Positions 39,141 through 46,903 of a DNA stretch of 64,000 bases are shown here, one piece after another. The DNA comes from Chloroflexota bacterium (GTDB lineage: Bacteria; Chloroflexota; Anaerolineae; Anaerolineales; VGOW01). The position numbers and the translations under genes were made by a program. Each line of letters begins with the position of its first letter. Position 1 is the first letter of the stretch. Location of the stretch: assembly GCA_016197225.1 (NCBI GenBank), contig JACPWC010000056.1:124001-188000 (forward strand), written 5' to 3'. The notes beneath the pieces were generated by a model. That model saw nothing but the letters and a program-made list of their open reading frames with translations, was not told where the DNA came from and ran no database searches.

Positions 39141-39183
39141 TGGGCGACGTGACCATGCGCCAAAATCATATACCGCTGTGGCG

Positions 39184-39402
39184 CTATTCTTTTGAATCTT
39201 GTTTGCCGATAACTTTTCTCAACTCATCGATATTAACTGATATTGTGCGCTTCGCTTTTTTATCCCAAAACTGCATGACACCCGTTGCTGAGTCGATTTG
39301 AAATAGTACAGTGCCTAACTGTGAGACTACCACCGAGCCTAGTGTATCGTGCTGTGTGATTCGCCATTCGGGATCGCTGCTTCTCTTGGGTTGTGCGCTC
39401 AT
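39184..39402 (-). CDS. Small unknown protein, last gene of the cassette-like island
   Basis: The product is 72 residues from the ATG at 39402, which has a weak GAGG site. The sequence (EWRITQHDTLGSVVVSQLG, GVMQFWDKKAKRTISVNIDEL) looks like a small beta-rich globular domain. I do not recognise a family. The frame stays open upstream into the nuclease-like gene; a longer form starting there is possible but would overlap. Base composition is more AT-rich than the flanks, like its two neighbours. Confidence 0.55.
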   Translation of the reverse strand: MSAQPKRSSDPEWRITQHDTLGSVVVSQLGTVLFQIDSATGVMQFWDKKAKRTISVNIDELRKVIGKQDSKE

Positions 39403-39470
39403 TGCTCTTGCCTCTATGGATGGATTGGCACAAAACAGTTCGCGGCCCTTTTCGATCCAGGCTAGAAGGA

Positions 39471-40415
39471 TTACGTTGCGGGGCGGATCTCGATTGTGGG
39501 TATCTCGATATCTTGTCCGCTCGATTCTCGCATACCAATGTGCGGCAGGCCAAATTTCTCTGCCCCAGTGTTCAAAGCCAGCACTAATAGCCGGATACCC
39601 CAAGTATCGGTCATTCTGTATCGTGACATGAGCTGTAGTGTCAAATCGTAGATGAGTTGGAAAGTCTTGCTTTCGTTCAGTATAGCCGAGTGGAAGGCGA
39701 AGAAGGAAAGTGTCTTAAAGGTAGCATCGGAAAGTCTAGCTTGCTGTTCAGAGCTTGCTCCAAGATCATGGGATGCTCCAATAAACTTTGTGGCAGGCTC
39801 TAATGGCTCATTAGTCCTATAACCGACAGGAACAACGAAGAAAGGAACGCCGAGTGCCTTCTGGTCAATATTGTACTGGTCAAGTTCGACCCATGACTTG
39901 ATCACAGCCATGGCGTTATTAACCCACTGTTGATCGGCCATTTTGTCTGAAGTGAAATCTAATATTGGCCTTCCAAGGGGCACTTCCATACTTTCTGCTG
40001 GCTGGAAGACATCAAACAGATGCTCATCGGAATCAGGAACTAGCGTGAGAGACTTAATCCCAATCTTGGCGGAACATGTCGTTATGCTCAGGGTTTGATA
40101 CACCTGAACTGAATTGGCTTTTTTGTCAATGAGGCATATTAACAAAGGATACTTGTGGCTGAGCAACCATTCCACTGATTTCGAGTCCTCATATCCAATT
40201 TCGCGTTTCTCACTTTTCACCTGCACAAAGTAATAGTTCTGCACATGCAGTCTATGCCCAATCCGGGTGCCGAGCGTACAGTACAAATCGATTCCGGCAT
40301 CCTCGGGATGCGGGACAGGAGTGGAAGTGCCAAACGCCGAGAAGATGTACTGTGCCAAGTATTCAGAGCGAGTACCTTCATGAAAATTGGGGGCGATTGC
40401 TCCAGTTATTGTCAT
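39471..40415 (-). CDS. DUF4365-like protein with PD-(D/E)XK nuclease motif
   Basis: The product is 314 residues from the ATG at 40415. The N-terminal region NFHEGTRSEYLAQYIFSAFG, EDAGIDLYCTL and YYFVQVKSEK gives the E...D...xVK pattern of PD-(D/E)XK nuclease-like folds, as in DUF4365. The remaining 200 residues are unassigned. A GTG at 40559 is in frame, but the 48 extra codons would be encoded by the attC site, so I reject it. Two such proteins in tandem suggest a defence or DNA-processing pair; this is inference. Confidence 0.7.
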   Translation of the reverse strand: MTITGAIAPNFHEGTRSEYLAQYIFSAFGTSTPVPHPEDAGIDLYCTLGTRIGHRLHVQNYYFVQVKSEKREIGYEDSKSVEWLLSHKYPLLICLIDKKANSVQVYQTLSITTCSAKIGIKSLTLVPDSDEHLFDVFQPAESMEVPLGRPILDFTSDKMADQQWVNNAMAVIKSWVELDQYNIDQKALGVPFFVVPVGYRTNEPLEPATKFIGASHDLGASSEQQARLSDATFKTLSFFAFHSAILNESKTFQLIYDLTLQLMSRYRMTDTWGIRLLVLALNTGAEKFGLPHIGMRESSGQDIEIPTIEIRPAT

Positions 40416-40461
40416 CGTGTCACACTTGAATTGATACTGACCCGCCGAATTAAGTCTGCGC

Positions 40462-40531
40462 GCCCAACGGGTACACATCAGCCGTTTGCGGAGCGCCAGC
40501 GGAGCAAATCGGCTCCATGCGGTTGTTGGGC
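40462..40531 (-). other. attC: Integron attC recombination site (70 bp)
   Basis: On the minus strand the site opens with GCCCAAC (40531-40525) and closes with GTTGGGC (40468-40462). Inside, GCATGGAGCCG pairs with CGGCTGATGTG and leaves an extra base on the 5' side. A further stem (ATTTGC / GCAAA) continues inward. The layout gene (40559-41389), attC, next gene is that of a cassette array. Confidence 0.8.
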
Positions 40532-40558
40532 CGCAATCTGGTATGCTCGACAAATCCA

Positions 40559-41389
40559 CTACGCATCTCCTGAAACCTGTAGTCGGAGTTTAGTGAATTT
40601 CAATGGCGGGTTGAAGTTGAAATACGGATCCAAGTAGTAACGCATGGATGCATCGATCCCTTGAGCTTGAACGACCAAGCCGTTGGTGTTGAACATTATG
40701 ACTTTCAAGAGGTGATGTAAAAGCACTGAAAACGCATACCCTTCGTCGTGTAAGAAAAACCTTGTTGAACCATCATCATTACCGAAATCCATTAAGCCGT
40801 CATTTTGTAATAGACATAGTCCAGGTTGGTATATCAGATGCGGTGCATTGTCCCAACCAACCTGATTACCAGCATTGCGGAAGTGCTCAAGAAACACATT
40901 CGTGTCCTTCCAGCCAGCATACCCAACAACGTACGCCCTTATGCTACTCAGTTTTTGAAGTTTTCTCACCTCAGCATCAGTGCCATTGACTATCCCGGCT
41001 CCTTTCTGAAGCAATAATACCTTCTGAGAACTTCTAAATGCCGAGAATAAGCTTATTGGTTCACCAGTTGAGAGATTCGACTTCACTTCAATGACGGCGA
41101 TAACCCCTTCAGCCAAATAGGTGTTGACCGGCGTCAAGCTGGTGATAACAGGGAAATCCCCGCGATAGATGATCACGTCTTGTTGACCTGACCTTTGCCC
41201 TCGGCCATCGATGATCTCTCCGCTTCCTATAACTATGTTCTTTGGAAGAAAGCTTGATAAAACATCCTTCACGAAGTGCTCCCGCGCAAACCCTAAATCC
41301 GTTGATTGCTGTAGCGCTTCCCTCGAGTAGGAATACCACTCGCTCATCAATCGTTCGATAGCTCCGGCATAGCTCAGGAAATTGAACAT
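40559..41389 (-). CDS. DUF6602-like protein with PD-(D/E)XK-type motif, cassette gene
   Basis: This 276-residue protein has SGQQDVIIYRGDFPV, then VIAVIEVKSNLSTGE, the D...ExK spacing of restriction-endonuclease-like folds, with an N-terminal helical region (REHFVKDVLSSFLPKNIVIGSG). This matches DUF6602-type proteins that occur near restriction and defence genes. It ends 28 bp before an attC site in the expected orientation. Its codons are visibly more AT-rich than those of neighbouring core genes, which supports recent acquisition. The exact target is unknown. Confidence 0.72.
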   Translation of the reverse strand: MFNFLSYAGAIERLMSEWYSYSREALQQSTDLGFAREHFVKDVLSSFLPKNIVIGSGEIIDGRGQRSGQQDVIIYRGDFPVITSLTPVNTYLAEGVIAVIEVKSNLSTGEPISLFSAFRSSQKVLLLQKGAGIVNGTDAEVRKLQKLSSIRAYVVGYAGWKDTNVFLEHFRNAGNQVGWDNAPHLIYQPGLCLLQNDGLMDFGNDDGSTRFFLHDEGYAFSVLLHHLLKVIMFNTNGLVVQAQGIDASMRYYLDPYFNFNPPLKFTKLRLQVSGDA

Positions 41390-41628
41390 AGCTCAACCTG
41401 TGAGTTGAAAGTAATGAACTGCGGGCCAACTCTATTTTAAACCGCACCGCCCTTAAAAGTGTTATGACCGGTGCGCCCGTAAATTTTTATGGCCGCTGCG
41501 GCATGAAAAACCTATGTGCCGCAAACAGCCAATCATGGCTAAAGTGTACGCCACTCCTGTTTCCTGTCAACAACAGCGATTGCCTGGAATGCCGTGTGCG
41601 CGCAAAGATTGATACTGTTGGCGAAATC

Positions 41629-41699
41629 GGCAACGGATGAGGTAACGGATGTAGCGGATGGACGCGCTATCCGTTACATCCGTTACAAAATCCGTTGCC
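41629..41699. repeat. Word-repeat hairpin (AACGGATG type)
   Basis: The arms begin GGCAACGGAT (41629-41638) and end ATCCGTTGCC (41690-41699), with iterated GTAACGGATG/CATCCGTTAC words inside. Confidence 0.9.
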
Positions 41700-41849
41700 A
41701 GTAGTGGGCGCAACAATTCGCCAACAGCATCAAAGGTTGTCGGGGCCAAATCTGCCGGAGTGGTGCGGACGCGAAGCGGGCAACCCGCCCCGAGCATCTT
41801 CAATTCGTGGCCGACATGTTTTACGTGCACACGAATGCCGCAGCCTCAC

Positions 41850-41876
41850 TTGCCGTTTTCCTCAGCGGTGTATAAT
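41850..41876 (+). promoter_or_regulatory. Promoter for a leaderless L,D-transpeptidase mRNA
   Basis: TATAAT (41871-41876) ends 6 bp before the ATG at 41883, so transcription would start at about the start codon. The -35 is TTGCCG (41850-41855) with a short 15-bp spacer. Confidence 0.55.
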
Positions 41877-41882
41877 CCTGCC

Positions 41883-43028
41883 ATGCGCCGCACTCTCATC
41901 GGCATTGTCTTATATGTTCTGCTCTTCGCCCTCACGCCAATGGCGAAGGCCGAGGACGCGCCGTCACCCGTGTCTTCCCTCGAAGACCAAAGCGACCTGT
42001 GCGTGGCTGGGTATCAGTTGGCGCACATGGGCCAGTGCCCGCTGGAAGGCCCCGGCGGGCGGGCCGAACTGCGCCAGCGTTACGAACTGCCGGCCCAACT
42101 GCCTGCGCTCGAAGTCGCCTTCTTCGAGCCAGCCCAACCGCCCATCACCCGCGCTTACGCCAGAGTCACGGTTGCCGATGCGCCCGTGTTCGCCAGGCCG
42201 GAAGATGCGGCGGCGGGCGTCGTGAAACGCGCCATCCGCAAAGGCTTCATCTACGTTAGCATTGGCAAGACGGTTGAATACAACGGCGAAGAGTTCATCC
42301 GCATCAACAGCGATGAATACATGCGCCGGGCCGACCTGTCGCTGGTCTCGCCATCCGATTATCAAGGCTTTCTGCTGGCCGAACAACCCCAGCGCCCCTT
42401 CGCCTGGGTCGTGCGCAAGTTCCAGCCGCGCCTCACTCCGAACGGCCAGAAGAATCCTGAAGCCCCCGTTCTCAACCGTTACGACCTCGTCCAGATTTAC
42501 GGCAAAAGGCGCGCGGGCGAGTACGACTGGTATCTGGTGGGCAATGACCAGTGGGTGGAACAGCGCAACCTGTCCGTCGTCGAAGTCATCGGGCCGCCGG
42601 AGGGCGTGACCGGCAAGTGGATAGCCGTCAACCTGTTTGAGCAGACGATGTCCGTTTACGAAGGCGAGCAGATGGTGTACGCCTCACTCGTCTCCAGCGG
42701 CCTGGGCGCATGGCCTACCCGCCCCGGCCTCTTCCAAATTTACAGCAAGCTGGAGAGCACCAAGATGAGCGGCGCGTACGCCGCCGACAAATCTGATTTC
42801 TATTTTCTCGAAGATGTGCCCTGGACGATGTATTTCGATCAGTCCATCGCCCTGCACGGCGCATACTGGCACGACGGCTACGGCTTCCGCAAATCGCACG
42901 GCTGTGTCAACCTCTCACCCATCGACTCGTTCTGGCTCTACAACTGGGCCGAGCTTGGCACCAGCGTTTTCGTCTACGACCCCAGCGGCCAAACGCCCAC
43001 CAACCTGCCCGCCGGCGGCGGCCCCTGA
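41883..43028 (+). CDS. L,D-transpeptidase (YkuD) with signal peptide
   Basis: This 381-residue exported cell-wall enzyme has a signal peptide (MRRTLIGIVLYVLLFALTPM ending at AKA), SH3-like regions at residues about 80-230, and a C-terminal YkuD domain. The catalytic motif is intact: IALHGAYWHDGYGFRKSHGC and VNLSP, with His and Cys in HxxxxxxxxxxxxSHGCVN. It would form 3-3 peptidoglycan cross-links or attach proteins to peptidoglycan. I reject the frame upstream of 41883 because it reads through a repeat and a promoter. Confidence 0.93.
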   Translation: MRRTLIGIVLYVLLFALTPMAKAEDAPSPVSSLEDQSDLCVAGYQLAHMGQCPLEGPGGRAELRQRYELPAQLPALEVAFFEPAQPPITRAYARVTVADAPVFARPEDAAAGVVKRAIRKGFIYVSIGKTVEYNGEEFIRINSDEYMRRADLSLVSPSDYQGFLLAEQPQRPFAWVVRKFQPRLTPNGQKNPEAPVLNRYDLVQIYGKRRAGEYDWYLVGNDQWVEQRNLSVVEVIGPPEGVTGKWIAVNLFEQTMSVYEGEQMVYASLVSSGLGAWPTRPGLFQIYSKLESTKMSGAYAADKSDFYFLEDVPWTMYFDQSIALHGAYWHDGYGFRKSHGCVNLSPIDSFWLYNWAELGTSVFVYDPSGQTPTNLPAGGGP

Positions 43029-43070
43029 ATCTCCAACCTCCAATTCTCCAATTCTCTAATCTCCAACCCT

Positions 43071-43949
43071 TTGATTTCCTTCCTTTCCCAACTTTCCCAA
43101 TCCACCCCTCTGATTCTCGACGGGGCAACCGGCACCGAACTGGATCGCCGGGGTGTGGACATTGGCCTGCCGCTGTGGTCGGCCAACGCCCTGCTGGCCG
43201 ACTCTGCCGCCGACGTTCTGCGCCAGGTTCATCTCGACTATCTCAACGCCGGGGCCGACATCATCACCGCGAATACCTTTCGCGCGCATCGCCGGGCGCT
43301 GGCGAAAAGCGCCTATCATGATCAAGCGCGCGAACTGACTCAGCGAGCGGTGGCAGTGGCAAAAGAGGCAGTAGGACGACGCGAAGCGGGCAAATCGTCC
43401 TACATTGCCGGCTCCATTGCCCCGCTTGAGGACTGTTACCAGCCACAACTTGTGCCGCCGGAGGCCGAGTGCCGGGCCGAACATTCCGAGCGCGTCCATC
43501 ATCTCGTCGAAGCCGGGGTTGACCTTCTGCTCATCGAAACCATGAACACGATCCGTGAGGCAGCGATTGCGGCCAGGCTGGCCGTCATCACCGGCCTGCC
43601 AACTATCGTCAGCTTTGTGTGCGGCGCAGACGGGCGTTTGCTCTCCGGCGAGTCGCTCACAGCGGCGGCGCAGGTGATGACCCCGCTCGGCGTGGCCGCC
43701 GTTGGCGTGAATTGCACAGCCACACCCGTCATCGCCGACTGCCTCAAAGAGTTACGCTCGGCCACCGACCTGCCGTTGATCGCTTACGGCAACATCGGCT
43801 ATGCCGACGCCGACGGCAACTGGGTTTGCACCGACGCCATCGAGCCGGACGCTTACGCCAACTACGCCAGAGAATGGAAAGCGAACATTATCGGAGGATG
43901 TTGTGGAACCACGCCTGAACACATTCGGAGAATCGCCAATGCCAGTTAG
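43071..43949 (+). CDS. Homocysteine S-methyltransferase family protein
   Basis: This 292-residue enzyme uses a TTG start at 43071; no ATG precedes the essential opening LILDGATGTELDRRG. Zinc-binding cysteines are in GVNCTATP and GGCCGTTPEH. It would methylate homocysteine from S-methylmethionine or a corrinoid/folate donor. Residues about 101-111 (RREAGKSSY) are encoded by a palindrome (43371-43403). The last 11 bp overlap the S41 protease gene. Confidence 0.92.
   Translation: MISFLSQLSQSTPLILDGATGTELDRRGVDIGLPLWSANALLADSAADVLRQVHLDYLNAGADIITANTFRAHRRALAKSAYHDQARELTQRAVAVAKEAVGRREAGKSSYIAGSIAPLEDCYQPQLVPPEAECRAEHSERVHHLVEAGVDLLLIETMNTIREAAIAARLAVITGLPTIVSFVCGADGRLLSGESLTAAAQVMTPLGVAAVGVNCTATPVIADCLKELRSATDLPLIAYGNIGYADADGNWVCTDAIEPDAYANYAREWKANIIGGCCGTTPEHIRRIANAS
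43371..43403. repeat. Palindrome inside the homocysteine methyltransferase gene
   Basis: GTAGGACGA (43371-43379) and TCGTCCTAC (43395-43403) are perfect arms. The loop contains CGCGAAGCGGGC, a word also present at 17647 (reverse) and 41772. Confidence 0.85.
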
Positions 43950-45372
43950 ACGTTTATCACTCGTTGCCCTTCTGCTCCTCACTCTGTCGTGCAACACCCT
44001 CACCCGCGCCTTCACTCCGGTTGAGCCGACTCTCGCGCCGCCCCCGGCAGTGACGGACGCCCCGACGATTCCGGTTATCACCGAGACTCCGCTTACGCCA
44101 ATTGACATTGAAGGCGCGCCACCGATTCTCTACACGCCGCCCGGCTGTCAAAACGTCCCACCGGCCACCGTTCCACCGGCCACCACTGTGGCCGAGCCAA
44201 CGGCCACCCCGCTGGTGGCGGGCAACCCGGAGATTTCGACCGATGAGCAAAAACGAATCTTTGAAAAGCTGGTAGGCACTATCGAGCGCGTGTACGTCTA
44301 TCCCGATTACAACGGCAAGGACTGGCCCGGCATCGTCAACAACTATCGGGCCAAAGTGGAAGCCGGGCTGAACACCGAGACGTTTTATATTGAAATGAAT
44401 GCGATGATTGCCGATCTGGGCGACGAACATTCGCATTTTGAGTCGCCGGCAGAAGTCGCGGCCTCAAACGCGGATTTGTCAGGGGCGTTGGATTATGTGG
44501 GAATTGGAATCCTGGTGCAGTCGCTTCCTGAAAAGGGGCGGGTGACGGTGCTGGCCGTCTTTCCAAACTCGTCGGCAGAGCGCGGCGGGTTAAAGGCCCA
44601 CGACAGCATTCTGGCTGTAGATGGCTCGCCGATTGCGCAGGACGGCGAGGCGCATCCGCAGTGGGTGCGCGGCCCCGAATGTTCGGCGGTAGTGTTGTCG
44701 GTGGAGTCGCCGGGGCAGTCGCCGCGAGACCTGGCATTCATTCGTTATCGCATCACCGACCCTCAGCCCATTGACGCCAAACTGGTGAACACGACCGACG
44801 GCTCGCGCATCGGCTACATCTTCCTGCCCACCTTCTTCGACGAGACCATTCCCGGCCAGGTGGAGCAGGCCCTGCAGGATTTTGGCGATCTTGATGGATT
44901 GATTCTGGACAACCGGATGAACGGCGGCGGATCAAGTTTGGTGGTTGAACCCATTTTGAGTTACTTCACGTCCGGCAAGCTGGGTGAATTTGCAAGCCGC
45001 AATGACTCGCGCTCGTTCAACGTCGCTTCTAATCCCATTCACAACTCGCAGACCGTGCCGCTGGTGGTGTTGGTGGGTGAGGACACCGTGAGCTTTGGCG
45101 AAATTTTTTCCGGCATTCTGCGAGACATCGGGCGGGCGAAAATTGTCGGCCAGACGACGCTAGGCAACGTGGAGACCATGTACGGCTACGACTTTGAAGA
45201 TGGCTCGCGGGCCTGGATTGCGCAGGAACGATTCGACCCGCCCGTGTCGCATGAATTTTGGGAGCAAACCGGCATTGTGCCCGACGTGGAAGCCTTCGCC
45301 GACTGGGACACGTTTACGTTTGAAAATGATCCGGCGGTGACGGCGGCGGTGGAATTGCTGGGGCATAAATAA
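43939..45372 (+). CDS. S41 family (C-terminal processing) peptidase lipoprotein
   Basis: The product is 477 residues from the ATG at 43939. A lipoprotein signal (SLVALLLLTLSC) is followed by a Thr/Pro-rich linker to residue about 95. Then come an S41 N-terminal helical region (IFEKLVGTIERVYVYPDYNG), a PDZ domain (YVGIGILVQSLPEKGRVTVL, AERGGLKAHDSILAVDG) and the protease core: LDGLILDNRMNGGGSSL, VLVGEDTVSFGEIFSG (putative nucleophile Ser) and the TTLGNVET region. It is an extracytoplasmic tail-specific protease. Confidence 0.92.
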   Translation: MPVRRLSLVALLLLTLSCNTLTRAFTPVEPTLAPPPAVTDAPTIPVITETPLTPIDIEGAPPILYTPPGCQNVPPATVPPATTVAEPTATPLVAGNPEISTDEQKRIFEKLVGTIERVYVYPDYNGKDWPGIVNNYRAKVEAGLNTETFYIEMNAMIADLGDEHSHFESPAEVAASNADLSGALDYVGIGILVQSLPEKGRVTVLAVFPNSSAERGGLKAHDSILAVDGSPIAQDGEAHPQWVRGPECSAVVLSVESPGQSPRDLAFIRYRITDPQPIDAKLVNTTDGSRIGYIFLPTFFDETIPGQVEQALQDFGDLDGLILDNRMNGGGSSLVVEPILSYFTSGKLGEFASRNDSRSFNVASNPIHNSQTVPLVVLVGEDTVSFGEIFSGILRDIGRAKIVGQTTLGNVETMYGYDFEDGSRAWIAQERFDPPVSHEFWEQTGIVPDVEAFADWDTFTFENDPAVTAAVELLGHK

Positions 45373-45436
45373 GACAACGGATTCAACGAATTACACGGAT
45401 AGCGATTGATCCTTTGAATTCGTCAAATCCGTTGTC
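45373..45436. repeat. Word-repeat hairpin between convergent genes
   Basis: Arm GACAACGGATTCAACGAATT (45373-45392) pairs with 45416-45436. Its position suggests a bidirectional terminator. Confidence 0.85.
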
Positions 45437-45437
45437 C

Positions 45438-45896
45438 TCATCTCACCCCCCACTCCCACATTCCATAAGCCACTTTCTTGTCCAGCGGGTGGCCGGACTG
45501 GCTCAGGGCGACTCCAATCTCGCCATGATGATAGGACTCGTGGGCAATGGCATAACCGACGAACGCGGTTGGATGCGGCTTGAAGCCTTTGATTTTTCCC
45601 GCCTGCGCGCCCGCCTCTATTAGTTTCGCCATCGCCTGGCCCGACGCTTCCAACGACTTCTTCAACAGCTTCTTGTCGCCCGTTTTCTCTTTCGGAATCT
45701 TCGTCAGCCCTTTCGACAAGTCAGGCGTCAACTCCAACCACATCAAGCGCGTGTTGTGAACATGGGTAAACATCGCGCCCACGCTCCGGCCCTTGCCGCC
45801 TGCCGTGTCTTCCAATGCTTCCGAAGGAATCGCTTCGAGCAGGTAGAGGTTGATGCGGCAGTGGATGTTCCAAGTGTCAACGAGCGAGTCGTCCAT
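45438..45896 (-). CDS. DinB-family protein
   Basis: This 152-residue four-helix metal-binding protein has the three His positions spread as THVHNTRLMWLEL near residue 42, and HESYHHGEIGVALSQ near residue 115, with KGRSVGAMFTHVH. DinB-like proteins are thiol transferases or metal enzymes, often stress-linked. It is the last gene behind tag and the YciI gene, so it may be part of an SOS-controlled unit. Confidence 0.9.
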   Translation of the reverse strand: MDDSLVDTWNIHCRINLYLLEAIPSEALEDTAGGKGRSVGAMFTHVHNTRLMWLELTPDLSKGLTKIPKEKTGDKKLLKKSLEASGQAMAKLIEAGAQAGKIKGFKPHPTAFVGYAIAHESYHHGEIGVALSQSGHPLDKKVAYGMWEWGVR

Positions 45897-45904
45897 AGCT
45901 TCTC

Positions 45905-46210
45905 CTATTGCTTCTGTTGAGAGACCAAAAGAATATTCCAGAGTCGAACACTCTGAACCACCAACAAGCCAGAGACGCTCCAGGAATCATCATAGAGCCT
46001 TTCGCGGACTTCAGCCTCGCTCTCGGCTTCGACGATCAGCAGGATTTCACCAGTATCGGCCAGCGGCCCGCCAAGCAGAACAAAGCCCTCGGCGGCCAGT
46101 TGGTTCATAAACTGCGCGTGTTCGGGCCAGCCCTCTTGCTCGCGCATGGTTTTGCCTGCGACCCAGGCGGGGCCGCGCCTTCGAATCACGACAAAGGTAT
46201 TCTTATCCAT
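45905..46210 (-). CDS. YciI-like protein
   Basis: The product is 101 residues from the ATG at 46210. The ferredoxin-like YCII fold is indicated by FVVIRRRGPAWVAGKTMREQ, HAQFMNQLAAEGFVLLGGPL and ILLIVEAESEAEVRERLYDD. The active-site His-Asp pair of the family is in this region (H in EHAQFM). The ATG overlaps the tag stop (ATGA), so it is translationally coupled to tag. Its role is unknown. Confidence 0.88.
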   Translation of the reverse strand: MDKNTFVVIRRRGPAWVAGKTMREQEGWPEHAQFMNQLAAEGFVLLGGPLADTGEILLIVEAESEAEVRERLYDDSWSVSGLLVVQSVRLWNILLVSQQKQ

Positions 46211-46767
46211 CAGACTGCATCGTAGCGAAAGCAATCCACCGCGTGATCATTCACCAGGCCCGCCGCCTGCATAAAGGCATAGCAAATTGTCGAGCCGACG
46301 AACTTGAAACCGCGCTTGAGGAGGTCTTTGCTCATCGCGTCCGACTCTTGGGTCTTGGGCGGAATCTCGGACAAGGACTTGAAACTGTTTTTGATGGGTT
46401 GGCCGCCGACAAAACCCCAAATGTACTTGTCGAACGAGCCGAACTCGCGCTGGACTTCGAGGAAGGCGCGGGCGTTGCTAATGGCGGCCCGCACCTTGAG
46501 TTTGTTGCGGACGATGCCTGGGTCGGCCAGCAGGCGGGCCACGTCAGCCTCAGTATAAGCCGCCACTTTTACAGGGTCGAACCCATCAAACGCCCGGCGG
46601 TAGTTTTCGCGCTTGTTGAGGATGGTCTGCCAGGTCAGACCGGCCTGCGCCCCCTCCAAAATCAGGAACTCAAAGAGTCTCCGGTCGTCATGGACGGGAA
46701 CGCCCCACTCGGTATCGTGGTAGTCAATCATTAGCTGGTTTTGGCCGGGCCAGGCGCACCTTTTCAT
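46210..46767 (-). CDS. tag: DNA-3-methyladenine glycosylase I
   Basis: This 185-residue base-excision enzyme removes 3-methyladenine. The family text is complete: RCAWPGQNQLMIDYHDTEWG (zinc Cys and His), FEFLILEGAQAGLTWQTILN and the C-terminal GSTICYAFMQAAGLVNDH with the remaining zinc ligands near the terminal DC. A promoter with a LexA box over its -10 lies directly upstream, giving a leaderless, damage-inducible transcript. Confidence 0.96.
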   Translation of the reverse strand: MKRCAWPGQNQLMIDYHDTEWGVPVHDDRRLFEFLILEGAQAGLTWQTILNKRENYRRAFDGFDPVKVAAYTEADVARLLADPGIVRNKLKVRAAISNARAFLEVQREFGSFDKYIWGFVGGQPIKNSFKSLSEIPPKTQESDAMSKDLLKRGFKFVGSTICYAFMQAAGLVNDHAVDCFRYDAV

Positions 46768-46772
46768 GGCTA

Positions 46773-46803
46773 GAACTTTAGTTCTATCTCGCCTGCCTGT
46801 CAA
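46773..46803 (-). promoter_or_regulatory. tag promoter with LexA (SOS) box
   Basis: On the minus strand: TTGACA (46803-46798), a 17-bp spacer, TAAAGT (46780-46775). The palindrome GAACTAAAGTTC (46773-46784) covers the -10. The ATG is 7 bp downstream of the -10, so the mRNA is predicted to be leaderless. Confidence 0.85.
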
Positions 46804-46828
46804 CAACCCCTGCCTTAAAATTTGCCGG

Positions 46829-46857
46829 TTGACTTAGAACTTGCGTTCGCATATAAT
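46829..46857 (+). promoter_or_regulatory. lexA promoter with LexA (SOS) box
   Basis: TTGACT (46829-46834), a 17-bp spacer, TATAAT (46852-46857). GAACTTGCGTTC (46837-46848) lies in the spacer and fits GAAC-N4-GTTC, indicating autorepression. Confidence 0.9.
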
Positions 46858-46903
46858 CTGAGCATCAACAATAGACCATCCGGTCTGGAGATTGGAGAGT
46901 AAC

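Larger units (their letters stand above)
41390..41882. other. Gene-free 490-bp region
   Basis: I find no credible gene; the short frames lack family text. GCTCAAC at 41391-41397 reads GTTGAGC on the minus strand and could be the 5' boundary of the nuclease cassette, but no full attC is seen. A word-repeat hairpin lies at 41629-41699 and a promoter at 41850-41876. Confidence 0.5.

Noticed and set aside
40416-40559. N-terminal extension of the DUF4365-like gene to the GTG at 40559
   Set aside because: The extra codons are translated attC sequence and do not look like protein; the ATG at 40415 begins the conserved domain.
41567-41830. 87-residue minus-strand frame between the cassette island and the L,D-transpeptidase
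   Set aside because: It has no family text and partly translates the 41629-41699 hairpin repeat.
41658-41882. 75-codon upstream extension of the L,D-transpeptidase
   Set aside because: It would run through a hairpin repeat and the TATAAT element; a normal signal peptide starts at 41883.
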